64,000 nt of DNA from Anaerobiospirillum sp. NML120449 (lineage in GTDB: Bacteria > Pseudomonadota > Gammaproteobacteria > Enterobacterales > Succinivibrionaceae): assembly GCF_023051105.1 (NCBI RefSeq), contig NZ_JALKIL010000009.1:1-64000 (forward strand), read 5' to 3'. The position numbers were made by a program, and so were the translations under genes. A model generated the notes under the pieces. It was not told the DNA's origin. It did not search any database and saw nothing but the letters and a program-made list of their open reading frames with translations. Positions 18,935 to 28,869 of the stretch are shown piece by piece; within the stretch, counting starts at the first letter, position 1; each line of letters starts with the position of its first letter.

Positions 18935-20100
18935 TTGGCTCAGATTCTCCAGAGGGCAGGAGGCAGTTCCTGCATTAATGATTTCTGTCTGCTTTGATTA
19001 TGTGCACAGCGTGCTCAGCTGATATGCTCAAAGCAGGCTGAGCCCGGTGGCGGGCTTATAAAGAAGGTAAATGATGCGTACTGACTGCACAGCCTGACCG
19101 TACAGACTCTGCGATGCACTTCTGTTCGCAGTCTGGTCAGCGCCCTGTCCCGGCCGTCTCACAGTCTGGTCAGAGCCCTGTCCTGGCCGGTTCACATTCT
19201 GGTCAGCGCCCTGTCCCGGCCGTCTCACAGTCTGGTCAGAGCCCTGTCCTGGCCGGTTCACATTCTGGTCAGCGCCCTGTCCCGGCCGACTCACAGTCTG
19301 GTCAGCGCCCTGTCCCGGCCGGCTCACAGTCTGGTCAGCGCCTTGTACTGGCCGGTTCACATTCTGGTCAGAGCCCTGTCCTGGCCGGCTCACAGTCTGG
19401 TCAGCGCCCTGTCCCGGCCGGTTCAGATACTGTTTACATCCATGTCATGGCCTGGTTTGCTCCAGATGTAAATCAGGTCTGCAGCTGGCTGTAACCTGTA
19501 TGAACAGGTACCAAAACAAACTGAATACAGACACGGGTAGCTGCTGACGAGGTGGATGGCTTTGCTTCTGAAGAGCGGGTACCAGTCAGGCACAAATCAA
19601 GTGTCGCTGTAAGATATCAGTTCAGATGCTTAATGCCCGAAAGTATGCAAGCTCTGCAGGCCGGTGTACGCTCCGGAGCGAGTCTCCATAATAACCCAAA
19701 TGACGCGGCAATGCTAAGGAAAGTGCCGTCCAATGGCTGTTTGTCGGGTGCAGACCAGATAAAGCAGCTCTGTTTATCTGCTTTTTCTCCTGCATGCAGT
19801 CACAGCCAGAAATGCATCACGATACCAGCAGGACAGCAAAAACCTCCTGGATATGCACGCCGCGACTGTAATGCCCTGTCTAATTGATGCAGCCGACGCC
19901 CATTGAAGCTGCACAGGGACTGGCAAGTCCTGGTCGGGCAATTACAGTCATGTCCGGGCAATTCCAGTCATGGCCGGGCCAGGCCATGCCAGGCCAGTTC
20001 TGGCTGGGGTATGCAGGGCCCATACAGGCCTGACCTTGCATGTCGATCATGCAGATCCGCAGTAACAGGCTGGCGCCAGGGGTTGAAAGTGAACAATAAA
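18935..20100. other. gene-free stretch dominated by a minisatellite
   Basis: Apart from the 33-bp repeat array (about 19135-19430) I see no supported gene. The promoter of the minus-strand operon should lie in 18935-19130 but no good consensus was found. The 19440-20100 part contains only short frames without start signals. Confidence 0.5.
19135..19430. repeat. 33-bp tandem repeat, about nine copies
   Basis: Units such as 'cagtctggtcagcgccctgt' plus 13 more bases are repeated head to tail without spacers, with small changes (CAGTCTGG/CATTCTGG, TCCCGGCC/TCCTGGCC). Because 33 is a multiple of three, both strands stay open and would encode 11-residue repeats: PGQGADQxVxR on minus, SGQRPVPAxSQ on plus. 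The minus frame runs 19393 to 19028 and could be a small repeat protein upstream of the NTPase operon, but no Shine-Dalgarno supports it. High identity between units points to active expansion and contraction. Confidence 0.85.
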
Positions 20101-20134
20101 AAAGAGCTTATCCCACTAAAGGGATAAGCTCTTT
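20101..20134 (-). terminator. flagellin terminator (bidirectional)
   Basis: AAAGAGCTTATCCC pairs with GGGATAAGCTCTTT in a 14-bp stem with a 6-nt loop, flanked by A and T runs. It lies about 100 nt beyond the flagellin stop codon. Confidence 0.93.
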
Positions 20135-20229
20135 TTGTCAGCAAAACAGCTGGTGGCCGGACCTTCAGCCTGAAGCTGCGCGGCCCGGCCGCGTGAGCTG
20201 CACTGTGCTCAGTAAAGGGTTTTTGAGTA

Positions 20230-21144
20230 TTACTTGAGCAGGTGAGCTGCAAACTTAGGACGGGTGTTGGCCTGAGTCATCATGGCGATTACGGCCTGCT
20301 CAATGACACGCTGCTGGGCGTACTCGGAGGTGGCCTCAGCGTAGTCGGTGTCACTGATGCGGCTGCGGGCATCGGCCTGGTTAACGGCTGAAACGGAGTT
20401 GGAGCGCAGAGTGGCTTCAAGTCGATTCTGGACGCTGCCCAGGTCACCACGGTTGCTGTCGATGGTAGCCTGAACTGAGTCCATAACCTCGATAAGAGAG
20501 GAGGCATCGTCAGCACTGCCAAAGGCCAGACCGGTGTTGGCGTCGTAGATGGTATCAGGAACCATGCCGCTGAACCTGGTGGAGTCAACCTCGAAAGATA
20601 CCTGATCGCCGGCGTTTGGACCTACCTGGAGGTCAAGACGGCCGGTAGAGCGGATATCAGGGTTACCCTGCTGTGGTGCGGCAGAGCCTGTCTGGTAAAT
20701 GGAAGTACCGTTCTTGGCATCGTAGCCGTTAAGAACAGTCTTGCCACCAAAGGTGGTCTGCTCGGAAATGCGGGTGATTTCCTGAGCCAGAGCATCAGCT
20801 TCCTGCTTTAAGGCATCGCGTGAGGAAGAGTCCAGAGTGCCGTTTGCTGCCTGTACAGACAGTTCACGGATACGCTGAACCATGTTGGTGACCTCACTCA
20901 TGCCGCCTTCAATGGTCTGAGCCAGAGCAAGGCCGTCATTGGCATTGCGGTAGGCCTGATTGAGACCATTGATCTGAGCGGTCATACGGTCAGAAATAAT
21001 AAGGCCGGCAGCATCATCCTTGGCAGAATTGATGCGCTTGCCCGAGGCCAGACGCTGCTGCAAAGTCTGAACAACGTTCTGAACCTTGTCTTGCTGTCTG
21101 ACCGCATTAAGCGCTGAGACATTAGTATTTACATTTATAGCCAT
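20230..21144 (-). CDS. fliC: flagellin
   Basis: Flagellin is exported through the flagellar type III apparatus and polymerises into the filament. The 304-aa protein has the conserved N-terminal D0/D1 region ([14 protein letters not shown], then [17 protein letters not shown]) and the matching C-terminal coiled-coil region ([23 protein letters not shown]). The variable centre is very short, so the surface domains D2/D3 are nearly absent. The C-terminus reads [14 protein letters not shown] rather than the common QPQxALSLL, a small oddity. The start is the Met of MAINVN, preceded by AGGTGA; 39 further upstream codons are open but belong to the leader. It is a single gene with its own terminator. 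Upstream lies a duplicated promoter-like segment (21256-21362). No FliD, FliS or other filament genes are next to it. Confidence 0.96.
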   Translation of the reverse strand: MAINVNTNVSALNAVRQQDKVQNVVQTLQQRLASGKRINSAKDDAAGLIISDRMTAQINGLNQAYRNANDGLALAQTIEGGMSEVTNMVQRIRELSVQAANGTLDSSSRDALKQEADALAQEITRISEQTTFGGKTVLNGYDAKNGTSIYQTGSAAPQQGNPDIRSTGRLDLQVGPNAGDQVSFEVDSTRFSGMVPDTIYDANTGLAFGSADDASSLIEVMDSVQATIDSNRGDLGSVQNRLEATLRSNSVSAVNQADARSRISDTDYAEATSEYAQQRVIEQAVIAMMTQANTRPKFAAHLLK

Positions 21145-21255
21145 GTCATCACCTGAGATCAGTACGGGTACGGGTCGCAGGGCGCAGCACTGACGAAAGG
21201 TCAGTTTCTGCAGCATGAACTGGACCGTACCTGCATAGGTACGATGTATATGAAG

Positions 21256-21362
21256 TGCCACTTTGGCATATAACGATTTTACTACTTTTGACCTGGAGCT
21301 GACACAGTTAAATATGCGGAAAAATGCCAGAGTTATGGCATTTTATTTATATTTTGACCTGG
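21256..21362 (-). promoter_or_regulatory. duplicated upstream element of flagellin
   Basis: Two related segments, 21256-21296 and 21325-21362, each contain a dyad TGCCA-N-TGGCA (N is 3 or 6) and, 17-11 bp further, TTTTGACCTGG. Read on the minus strand the order is CCAGGTCAAAA, then the dyad, heading towards flagellin. A TGGCAC box (21260-21255, minus) has the form of a sigma-54 -24 element, but its -12 partner reads TATAC instead of TTGC, so I do not call a sigma-54 promoter. No good FliA box was found. Confidence 0.45.
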
Positions 21363-22282
21363 TGCACGCACCCATGGGCTTCCGCATGAAAAAATGAAGT
21401 CAGGACATAAATTAAAAGCAATGTGTAACTGACCTCAAGCCTGTCATACATGCACCCCATTTACGCTCGATGATTTGCCCTTAACAAAGTACAAATCAGG
21501 GACTGACAAATGCTGCGCTGCACCATGGCTGCAGGACCTGCAGCCCTCGAAAAATGCAGCCATTGACCTGGCATGAGCAGTCAGGACAGCATATTTGCAG
21601 ATTCAGAGCCCGGATCCACCGCTGGGAGGCAAGAGTACAGGAGCGGCCATAACCTGGCCTGACCTTGCACAGCAGCTCAAGGACAGGCTGGTAATGGACT
21701 GAAATTCTGGCCAGCGAAAAACCAGACCAGTGCCTTGACATCTCCTTGCCCTGCCCGGCCTTGCCGGGCCTTGCCTGGCTTTAGCTGCAACCGCCTGGAC
21801 TATCAGGGCTGTGATGAGTAAAGCAAGGACACAATACCGCAGTCACCACTTGCCATGACACGTTAATGTGCAGATCATTGGTCGGGATCCAATGACGTTG
21901 CGGGATCCAATGATGTTGGGGCATTGGCCGATAAACGATGATGTGCGGACCATCGGCTGAGGGCTAATGAAGTGCAGACCATCGCCTGGGACCCAGTGAT
22001 GTGGGGCCTGCTCCCGGTGCGACGACGATCTGTACACATGCGGGACGAGCATTTCCGGGCTGCAATAAGTGCAGTGCAGGTAAAGTACATTACTTAAATT
22101 AAGATGTGGGATGTGACGCGGCTTCCCTTGCCTGGCGCGGCTGATGGGGCGTGGCCTGAGCTGGGAGTGAGAATGCGCGGCTGGTACCGGGTGTTATTTC
22201 CAGGCTGGGAAGTGTCAGGGGAGGAAGGCTGTTTTCGTTGCTGGGAAAGTGGATGGCGCGGTGGGATTTGAGGGCAAAAAAA
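21363..22282. other. gene-free stretch with degenerate GATC/CATTGG repeats
   Basis: No supported gene. At about 21865-22025 a degenerate series of units containing 'ggatccaatgatgttg' or 'gcagaccatcg' occurs, with one GGATCCAATGA pair only 21 bp apart. At 21745-21775 there is a short 'cccggccttgccgggccttg' palindromic run. Confidence 0.5.
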
Positions 22283-22312
22283 GCAGGGTCGTACTGTCAG
22301 ATACGACCCTGC
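22276..22312 (-). terminator. terminator of the ISAs1-like gene
   Basis: GCAGGGTCGTA (22283-22293) and TACGACCCTGC (22302-22312) form an 11-bp stem, followed on the minus strand by seven T residues (22282-22276). It lies about 140 nt after the stop of the transposase-like gene. Confidence 0.92.
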
Positions 22313-22450
22313 GTGTAAGGTGAATTAAGTGGCGAAAACCCGGCCGATTCGTGTTATGGCAGGGACCGGATTGTCAGGGCAAAAGCGCGCTGCCTCTGTT
22401 ATTGGCATGGGACTGTGATGCTTTTGCCGCCAGTAAATCTGGCGTGGCCG

Positions 22451-23419
22451 TCAGTTAGGGAAGCGGCCGGAGTTAACGTTGATGTATGGTGTTTGACAGC
22501 GCAGGCTGCCCGTTTCAGAGTCCTGTGACTTGAGACTGGTACTCAGTACAGAATGAGCCGGATTACGGGCCTGTGCAGCTGAGCGGCTGTTTACGCTGGC
22601 AGCTGGTCTGTTGCTGGAGACTATGCTCTCAGATCTGTTTTCAATACCTGCTTTGTTGATATCGCGATTAATCTTGAAGCGTACATCGTTGCAGCAGCCC
22701 TTGAAGGAGAAGCTGCGCAGCTGGTTGAGGATAGAGACGGTAGCGCGGCTTTGTTCGAGCTCTTCTTTGCTGATGATGTTGAGCTTCATGGAGCTGCTGT
22801 AAATGGTTGCCTTGAAGCGGCGATCAGCTGCACCAGAGGCTCTGTCACGATCTTCGATGAACTTGTAGTCATCGTCCTGAACCAGAGAGCCCATCCAGTT
22901 GCGGCCGCTGATCTTGCGGGTGTTGTCACGGCTTGCCTGGTTGTACTCAAGCAGAACACGCTTGAAGAAAGGCACCATATTGTCAGGCAGCTGATTGTTG
23001 GCGTGCTGCTCGGACAGGGACTCAAAGAGCAGGTTCAGGCAGAACTGTTCAATGAATACGGTGAACTCAGGGAAGAGCAGGTACTCAATGGTGCGCTTGA
23101 TGGTGTCGTGGGAGACAGGCTTGTCAGGGAAATCAGGAATGATCTGATTGAGCTCCTGATGGAAGTCAGACCAGTATTTGCCAATGGCGCAGGCTGAACG
23201 GTAGCCGCACATGTAAGCAAGAACAGTGGTAACGATCAGGGAAATACCGGAGAAGCGGATTTTACCGCCCTGACGGAGGTCAGTGATGTTCATCTGTGGG
23301 ATGAACTTGTCAACTACAGTTCTGCATACGGCAGGTGTCAGCTCAACAACTGTCTTGCTGGCCTCTCTTTCTCTGTTTCCAGAGGCAGAGGCAAAGGTGT
23401 TATAAAACTTCTCGCTCAT
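22451..23419 (-). CDS. ISAs1-type transposase relative, divergent
   Basis: The N-terminal half resembles the transposase-associated domain of ISAs1/H-repeat proteins. IPQMNITDLRQGGKIRF and the hydrophobic strand with CGYRSACAIGKYW are followed by the diagnostic PVSHDTIKRTIEYL. The second half does not show the DDE catalytic order; where 'AIDGKTLRGS' is expected the sequence reads ASRDNTRKISGR. A Ser/Arg/Asn-rich tail of about 60 residues follows. At about 322 aa it is shorter than active family members (roughly 370-400 aa). No inverted repeats or target duplication were seen. It has its own strong terminator, so it could be a domesticated or decayed element. The ATG at 23419 was chosen; a TTG start 15 nt upstream is possible, and neither has a strong Shine-Dalgarno. 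Confidence 0.7.
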   Translation of the reverse strand: MSEKFYNTFASASGNREREASKTVVELTPAVCRTVVDKFIPQMNITDLRQGGKIRFSGISLIVTTVLAYMCGYRSACAIGKYWSDFHQELNQIIPDFPDKPVSHDTIKRTIEYLLFPEFTVFIEQFCLNLLFESLSEQHANNQLPDNMVPFFKRVLLEYNQASRDNTRKISGRNWMGSLVQDDDYKFIEDRDRASGAADRRFKATIYSSSMKLNIISKEELEQSRATVSILNQLRSFSFKGCCNDVRFKINRDINKAGIENRSESIVSSNRPAASVNSRSAAQARNPAHSVLSTSLKSQDSETGSLRCQTPYINVNSGRFPN

Positions 23420-24760
23420 CTTAATTTCAACCAAGTTTGGGCTGGTGTTCCTGCCATAAGAATCACTGTCAGGCCCATGGGAAAAACTGTTAAATCAGCT
23501 TGTCAGTGTCATACGCCGCTTCTGCATGGCCTGTTGCCTGAACTCCGCTTATCCTCAGATGTGCAATGTCCGGCCTCATGTTTACGGGGCTGTACAGACG
23601 TGTTAATGCAGTTCTGGCCGTTTGCGGTCAGCCTGTCCGGGTGTGTGTCTGGGGACGGTTGCAAAATAAAAGACTACAAGGACTGGGCTGCACGTGCAGC
23701 AGGTAGCATGTTCTGATTATCTGTCTGCAGGCTTTAGCACTTATTTCTGCCTTTTGCAGTTTACTGTTTGCATGTCGAGCCTGTTCCTGCTCTGCAGGCA
23801 GTGGCCTGTCAGGGCTTTTATCATGCCGGTCTCGCTCCGGCCTGATCCATAGTTCACGGCTTGTGCTGATATTCAGCGTGTTGACTGATCTCGTCAGTTA
23901 AGGAATTTATGGCGGTTTTACAGTGTGAGTACAGGTCTAAGATGATTTGTATATGACATAACTGGTGCTCACCTGTTTTTATCATTCTGGACAGTCCTGT
24001 GCCTGTAATTGACCGGGACTGCGTGCCTTTTGAGGTCACAGTCAGATTACATTGTCTGCTGTCTCTTTCCTTGTAAGGTGCTGGGAGGGTATACAGACGT
24101 TCTGTAATCATTGCAGATAGAACAATCAGCTCCACTTGCTGGCCCTGGCTGGTTCTGTCAGCCCGGTAAGGCGTGTCAGACAGGCCATAAATATTTGTAG
24201 TAAGAATCTGTCTGATTGAAGGAGCCCGTAATTTCGAAATGACCATGATTTACAGGTAATCTGGTCAACTCTCTGTCTCCATTGAATGCAGTGTATCAAA
24301 AAAACACAATAATGGGTACGAACTTTTACAATTTGAATTAAAAAACTTGTATCTAAGTCAAATTATCCGTATTTTTGCTCCAAAAGTGCCAGTTTTTAAA
24401 GTCTGATCGCTTATTTATCAGATTCTGAACAATCATCCCATATGGAAGCAGGCGCTCCCTGTGTCATAAATGCAGAATTTATGTGCAATTTTAGAAAAAA
24501 TTGGTGTTTGTGTATATGAAATTTAAAATTCCCTTAAATACTGGATTTGTTGTGCAGGCTGACGCGTCATTTGCAGTTTCTTGCTATTAATGATTTTCAC
24601 ACTCTCAGAGTGTTTTATGGCTGTGCATGCGATTTTAATTATGGGTAAATATTCATTTTATTGGGGAACTACTTTTACAAACAAAGCTTGATTTCTGTAC
24701 AAAGTGCAAAATAAAACAGCGGGATATGATCACTTTTGCTCGTAAATTAAAAGCACCATT
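23420..24760. other. gene-free stretch, AT-rich in its right half
   Basis: Nothing is clearly coding. The 24250-24760 part is markedly AT-rich compared with the rest of the window, which may mark a long promoter/leader region or transferred DNA. A 130-codon minus-strand frame (24246 to 23854) is open but lacks a ribosome binding site and any recognisable motif. Confidence 0.5.
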
Positions 24761-24771
24761 AAGGAGCGCAG

Positions 24772-24798
24772 ATGTATGCAGGTTCGGTCCTTAAGTAA
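24772..24798 (+). CDS. possible 8-residue leader peptide
   Basis: AAGGAG (24761-24766) lies 5 nt before an ATG that opens an 8-codon frame (MYAGSVLK, then TAA). A strong hairpin terminator starts only 9 nt after the stop. The order of Shine-Dalgarno, minigene and terminator is what an attenuator leader looks like. However, no plus-strand gene follows for several kilobases, so the regulated gene is missing or lost. Chance cannot be excluded. Confidence 0.3.
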   Translation: MYAGSVLK

Positions 24799-24807
24799 AG
24801 AGCAAAT

Positions 24808-24836
24808 AAAAAGGCCCTGCAGAGCAGGGCCTTTTC
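24808..24836. terminator. bidirectional intrinsic terminator
   Basis: AAGGCCCTGC and GCAGGGCCTT form a 10-bp stem with a 3-nt loop, bounded by A5 and T4. It could end a short plus-strand leader transcript (24772-24798) or a minus-strand transcript from about 25.1 kb. A 109-codon minus-strand frame runs through the hairpin itself and is therefore unlikely to be a real gene at its 3' end. Confidence 0.88.
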
Positions 24837-25582
24837 TGGACAGTTGAGGATTGAGAATAAGAAATCTGCAAAAAGCAGGCAGCACACTACCGGCTTTAGC
24901 CTGTATAAGCGCTTTGTTACAGCGCTATCAGACAAGGGAACAGGCTGATTTTTGTAGTAGTTAAGGGCTGAAACACCGAAATTTTCAGTATCAAGAATTG
25001 TATCGAGCAGCTTGTCGCACAACTTAAGGGCTGTTCTATATGTATGTGCTTCAGGAAAAATATGGCAGCTGCCCGGATCAACATCCATGCCTGGGAGGCA
25101 TTGCTGGAATCATAAGGTGCCTGCAGTCTGCCAGAAACAGTAGATTAATGCTGTTTGTGCCCTTGCTGCACGCCAGATCACCGCTCTAAGGTTGCAGCAA
25201 AGCCATGGTCTTCGAGCAGTGAAGGTCACAGCTGGTAGAACTTTTCAGATATCAGCAGGGCTACAGTGACATTACTTCAGTGTGCCCCAGCTGTTTCTGA
25301 GGCCTTACTGCGACATGACTGCAGCGCGACTGACGTGGTGTTCAGGCCGGACTGAGTGCTGATTATGGAGATACCGAAGCAGAACTCATTCCGGGCTGCG
25401 ACATGACTGCAGCGTGACTGACGTGGTGTTCAGGCCGGACTGAGTGCTGATTATGGCGTTACCGAAGCAGCACTCATTCCGGGCTGCGACATGACTGCAG
25501 CGTGACTGACGTGGTGCTCTTGCCTGACTAAGGTTTGACTGTGTCAGTCAGCTGTTGTTGCTCTTTCTCGCTGCAAGTATGG
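24837..25582. other. gene-free stretch with an 88-bp repeat
   Basis: No supported gene. The main content is the 88-bp tandem repeat at 25308-25520. Confidence 0.5.
25308..25520. repeat. 88-bp tandem repeat, 2.4 copies
   Basis: The segment beginning 'ctgcgacatgactgcagcg' starts at 25308, 25396 and 25484, an exact 88-bp period with only a few substitutions between copies. It lies just downstream of the MFS gene stop (minus strand) and has no reading frame of note. Confidence 0.9.
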
Positions 25583-27391
25583 TCAGGTGGAGCTGCCTGC
25601 TACTGCTGCTGTCGCTGCAACTGCATTACGACCGGCTTCGAAATTGAAGCTTGAAGATGCACTGTGGGCATTAGCTGCGTCTGCCTCTGTATCGGTGGTT
25701 GCTTCTGCAGCTGTGCTGTTAACTGAGACGGTAGCTGCAGCTGATGCTGCATTGGCAGCTGCGTTGGCAGAGGTGCCACCTGCCACGCCGCTGGTGGTGG
25801 AGCTTGTGCTGTGGTCGGCAGCGGCTGTGCGGGCCTGGCGGCGGTCTTCGATGGTGCCCAGGGCGGCAAAGAAGATGCCGCCGATGCCCAGCAGAGCTGA
25901 GATGGACAGGATGATTACTGAGGCATCTGCAAACTGCTCAGGGAAAGAGGCAGATCCTGGCTTGGCGCTGACGACCGCTGCGATGATTACTGTAACCAGG
26001 GCATAGGCTGTACCCTGACCGATTGAGCGGCCCAGCTGCTGCATTGAGGATGCCAGCGCATAGTTTTGTCTGGACACTGTAAGGGTGATTATAGTGGTGT
26101 TAGGGGCGGAGAACAGGGCAAAACCGGTACCTACAGCCAGCTGGCGCAGGATAAGTGAGGTTACGGTGGTGCTCTCATCAATAATGGTAAAGGTTGCAAG
26201 GGCAATGGTCTGAATGATTAGTCCGACAGTTACAGTAAGATTGCCTCCCAGGATACGGGCTATACGGCCGGTGAAGAAAGAGACTACGGCAATGGTAACT
26301 GGCTGTACTACTATGATAAATCCGGCCTGAGATGCTGAAATACCAAGGGTGTACTGGGAGAACAGAGCCAAAAGAACAGGCTCAGCCATAACAGAGACGT
26401 AGGCGGCAATACTGACAAGGAAGCACCAGGTGAAAGGACGGTTGCCAATTAAGAGCTGCACAGGGATGACCTGAAGGGCACGGCCAGCTGACAGGGCAGA
26501 GCCTGAATTAAGAGGCGCCAGGGCGGCTCCGGAATTAAGTCCGGTACGGACAGCTTCACTTTCAAAGGCATGCTGGCGACGGCCAAGGCGCAGAGCGCGG
26601 CGCAACAGATCACGGGAGATAATGCTGTGAGCACGGCCGGAGATGTCTTTATTGCCACTGCTGCGGGTCAGAAGACTGTATTCGTAGATGACCAGAGCGG
26701 CAGTCAGAGCAAGACCCAGGATCAGGCCGTAACGGGCGTAATGCCATGAAGCAAGACATGACAGGCTGAGCAGGCACAGGCCAATGGAAAACGCGAAAAC
26801 TACGATGCGGCTGTAAGGGAGCTTTACAGTGCTGTCAGCACTTTCCTGAGGAATACGTACGGCAAGGAAAATAAGGGCAGCCATGGCGATGGCGGCGCCG
26901 TAAAACATGTACTGATAGCCAATACCGTCAATGATGACACCGCTGAAGCTCAGTGATGAGGATACACCGGTATAGGTAAGGCAGACGGCAATACCAATGG
27001 CAATAAAGCGGCGGCTGGTCTCAACATGGGATGAAATCAGTGCCATGGCAGTGCTCACACATAAAGAGGCTGCAGCGCCCTGGGCGATACGTGCTGCCAC
27101 CATGACCCACAGATTTGGGCTGAAAGGAATGGCAGCGGTGATAGCGGCGCAGGAAATTAGACCGGTTAAAAAGATGCGTCGGTTTGAGAAGCGACGGGCC
27201 AGTAATGAGGCCGGCAGTAAAAAGCAGGCCAGGGCGGTAGCGTAGCCGGTCAGAGCCAGAGAGGCATACTGCGGCAGGGTATTGAAATGTTTGACCAGAA
27301 AAGGCACAGCAACAGTCAGGGCATTACCTGTATATGAGGTAAGAAAAAGGCACAGACTGACGCAGCACACCACAAGAGATGACTTGCGCAT
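25583..27391 (-). CDS. MFS drug-exporter-like protein with Ala/Ser/Thr-rich tail
   Basis: The 602-aa product is a proton-driven inner-membrane transporter of the major facilitator superfamily, closest in style to the 14-TM DHA2 (EmrB/QacA-like) group. Evidence is the repeated hydrophobic helices from LVVCCVSLCLFLTSYTGNAL onward, the motif RIAQGAAASLCVSTAMALI, and FSAPNTTIITLTV followed by QLGRSIGQG late in the protein. A hydrophilic loop of about 70 residues separates the halves. The last 85 residues are almost only Ala, Ser and Thr, which is not normal for the family. The start at 27391 has GAGGAAA just upstream; the frame is open for another 108 codons but that part is unlike any transporter. 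There is no adjacent regulator or EmrA partner. Substrate unknown. Confidence 0.88.
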   Translation of the reverse strand: MRKSSLVVCCVSLCLFLTSYTGNALTVAVPFLVKHFNTLPQYASLALTGYATALACFLLPASLLARRFSNRRIFLTGLISCAAITAAIPFSPNLWVMVAARIAQGAAASLCVSTAMALISSHVETSRRFIAIGIAVCLTYTGVSSSLSFSGVIIDGIGYQYMFYGAAIAMAALIFLAVRIPQESADSTVKLPYSRIVVFAFSIGLCLLSLSCLASWHYARYGLILGLALTAALVIYEYSLLTRSSGNKDISGRAHSIISRDLLRRALRLGRRQHAFESEAVRTGLNSGAALAPLNSGSALSAGRALQVIPVQLLIGNRPFTWCFLVSIAAYVSVMAEPVLLALFSQYTLGISASQAGFIIVVQPVTIAVVSFFTGRIARILGGNLTVTVGLIIQTIALATFTIIDESTTVTSLILRQLAVGTGFALFSAPNTTIITLTVSRQNYALASSMQQLGRSIGQGTAYALVTVIIAAVVSAKPGSASFPEQFADASVIILSISALLGIGGIFFAALGTIEDRRQARTAAADHSTSSTTSGVAGGTSANAAANAASAAATVSVNSTAAEATTDTEADAANAHSASSSFNFEAGRNAVAATAAVAGSST

Positions 27392-28869
27392 TTGATTTTC
27401 CTCAATAATTGTCCAGCATGTCGCCCTAAGGGACTTTTCCCTGTCAGGGACAGATAAGACAGAAGTGGGACAACCTAAAATGCCTCGGGCATAAAGACTG
27501 GCAAGGCTGTTAAGGTTGCGCTCCCCGGGTCTGTGCGGATCAGTACTCCTGCGGACCAGGGGGCTGTTCTGTCTGGCAGCTTGAAGCTGCGGTAAAAATC
27601 TAAACGCATCGTCATGACTGATGGTGTACTCAATGTATCCGAGCACCATGACATAGTCTAATTCTATCTTTGCATACTGAGCTATAACTTTCAGGCATAA
27701 GGGGGTATATATCAAACAGGGCAGGCTATAGCTCCCATTTCAGACCGTGTCCTGACTGCCGCCATGGGCTGGCAGAGGCGGCATACACGCCCTGTTTTGC
27801 ACCTTGGCAGTGCCCACTGCCCCATAACATGAACCTCAGTGCTCAGGAGCCAGAACATACAGGGGCAGTTGAGTCCAGATCACAGACTGGACATCAGCTG
27901 CAGCTTTTGAGATTTGTTCTGGCAGAGGAAAGAAGATGATGTGGCTTAGCTGCCATCAGCTGTGTGTGCGTGTAAGTTTTGTTGCTGATAAGTGGCAGGT
28001 AATGCCAGTGGTGAATTTGCCAGCTGCTCAATCAGAAAGTGGGGGCTGTGTTGTCGTACAGGCGGGGATAAATAAATGCCGGTTGGGGAGGGAGCAGAAC
28101 GCCTATTTCATGCGTGAGAAAGCGATTTTACTGTTGATAACAGGTATATATTTACCGGAATTTTCAGACTCGCTGCACCATTATGATCGTAGAAATATAT
28201 GTGTGATCTGTTTCAAGTTTTGTAGCAGTCTTATGTTGGCAAAATGACTGTTAAACACTGATAAGGAATCGAGCTTTTTTACACCCCCTTGCCCGTGTAT
28301 TCGGGCCAGGGGCTGTTACTGTAACAAAAGGCATAAATATGCTGTAAACAGACTTATTTACACAAGTACGGAAAAAGTTACATTACACCAGTTGCAATAG
28401 ATACTATTGAGCTATATCATAAGCGCAATTCATATCTATAAGGATATGTATTTTCCAGACCGGACTTCGCTTTAATATGCCTTGCAGCAGGCGCAAGTCC
28501 CGTGACAGTTCAGAGCATTTTTCACTGTCTTTTTTACCGGCCTCTATCCTTGTAAAAGTTTGCGAAAAACTCACTCACTCACACACAGTACAGATCATTC
28601 TGTATTTACCGGATGCGCGTGCAAAGATTCCTGGGTATTACGTGCACAACATCCTGCAGGACCGTTAAGAAATTCTGGAATGAGATAAGAAGTTGGAAGT
28701 AGAAATAAGGACGTCATTAATTGACCTGCAGACCATCCAGCTTGTCTGCAGACGTATGTTAAGTGTGTATGGTGGCTGCGTGCTTATATCACCCCCTGCA
28801 TATCAGGGCAGTAAGCCATAACCTGCAGTTCACAGCGTCCTAAAGTACCCAGTCTAAAGGTATATTCAA
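27392..28869. other. gene-free stretch upstream of the Mrr-like gene
   Basis: No supported gene. A 103-codon plus-strand frame starting at 27936 has a purine-rich stretch before it but no recognisable product. A GC-rich imperfect hairpin (CCCTTGCCCG/CGGGCCAGGGG) lies at about 28286-28313. A CRP-like half-matched site, TGTGA-N6-TCAAG, lies at 28202-28217. The AT-rich 28200-28450 part probably contains promoters but none is clear. Confidence 0.45.

Noticed and set aside
19114..19494. Plus-strand repeat protein across the 33-bp array
   Set aside because: The frame is open only because the unit length divides by three; no start signal was found.
21255..21260. Sigma-54 promoter for flagellin
   Set aside because: The -24 box is perfect, but the -12 position lacks the invariant GC.
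23854..24246. 130-codon minus-strand frame
   Set aside because: The composition is not absurd, but there is no Shine-Dalgarno, no motif and no terminator; left uncalled.
24759..25088. 109-codon minus-strand frame
   Set aside because: Its 3' part is encoded by the terminator hairpin at 24808-24836, so the frame is unlikely to be a real gene.
27392..27715. N-terminal extension of the MFS transporter
   Set aside because: The sequence is not transporter-like, while the ATG at 27391 has a good ribosome binding site and begins right at the first membrane helix.
27936..28247. 103-codon plus-strand frame
   Set aside because: A purine-rich stretch precedes it, but the protein has no recognisable domain and sits in a repeat-rich spacer.
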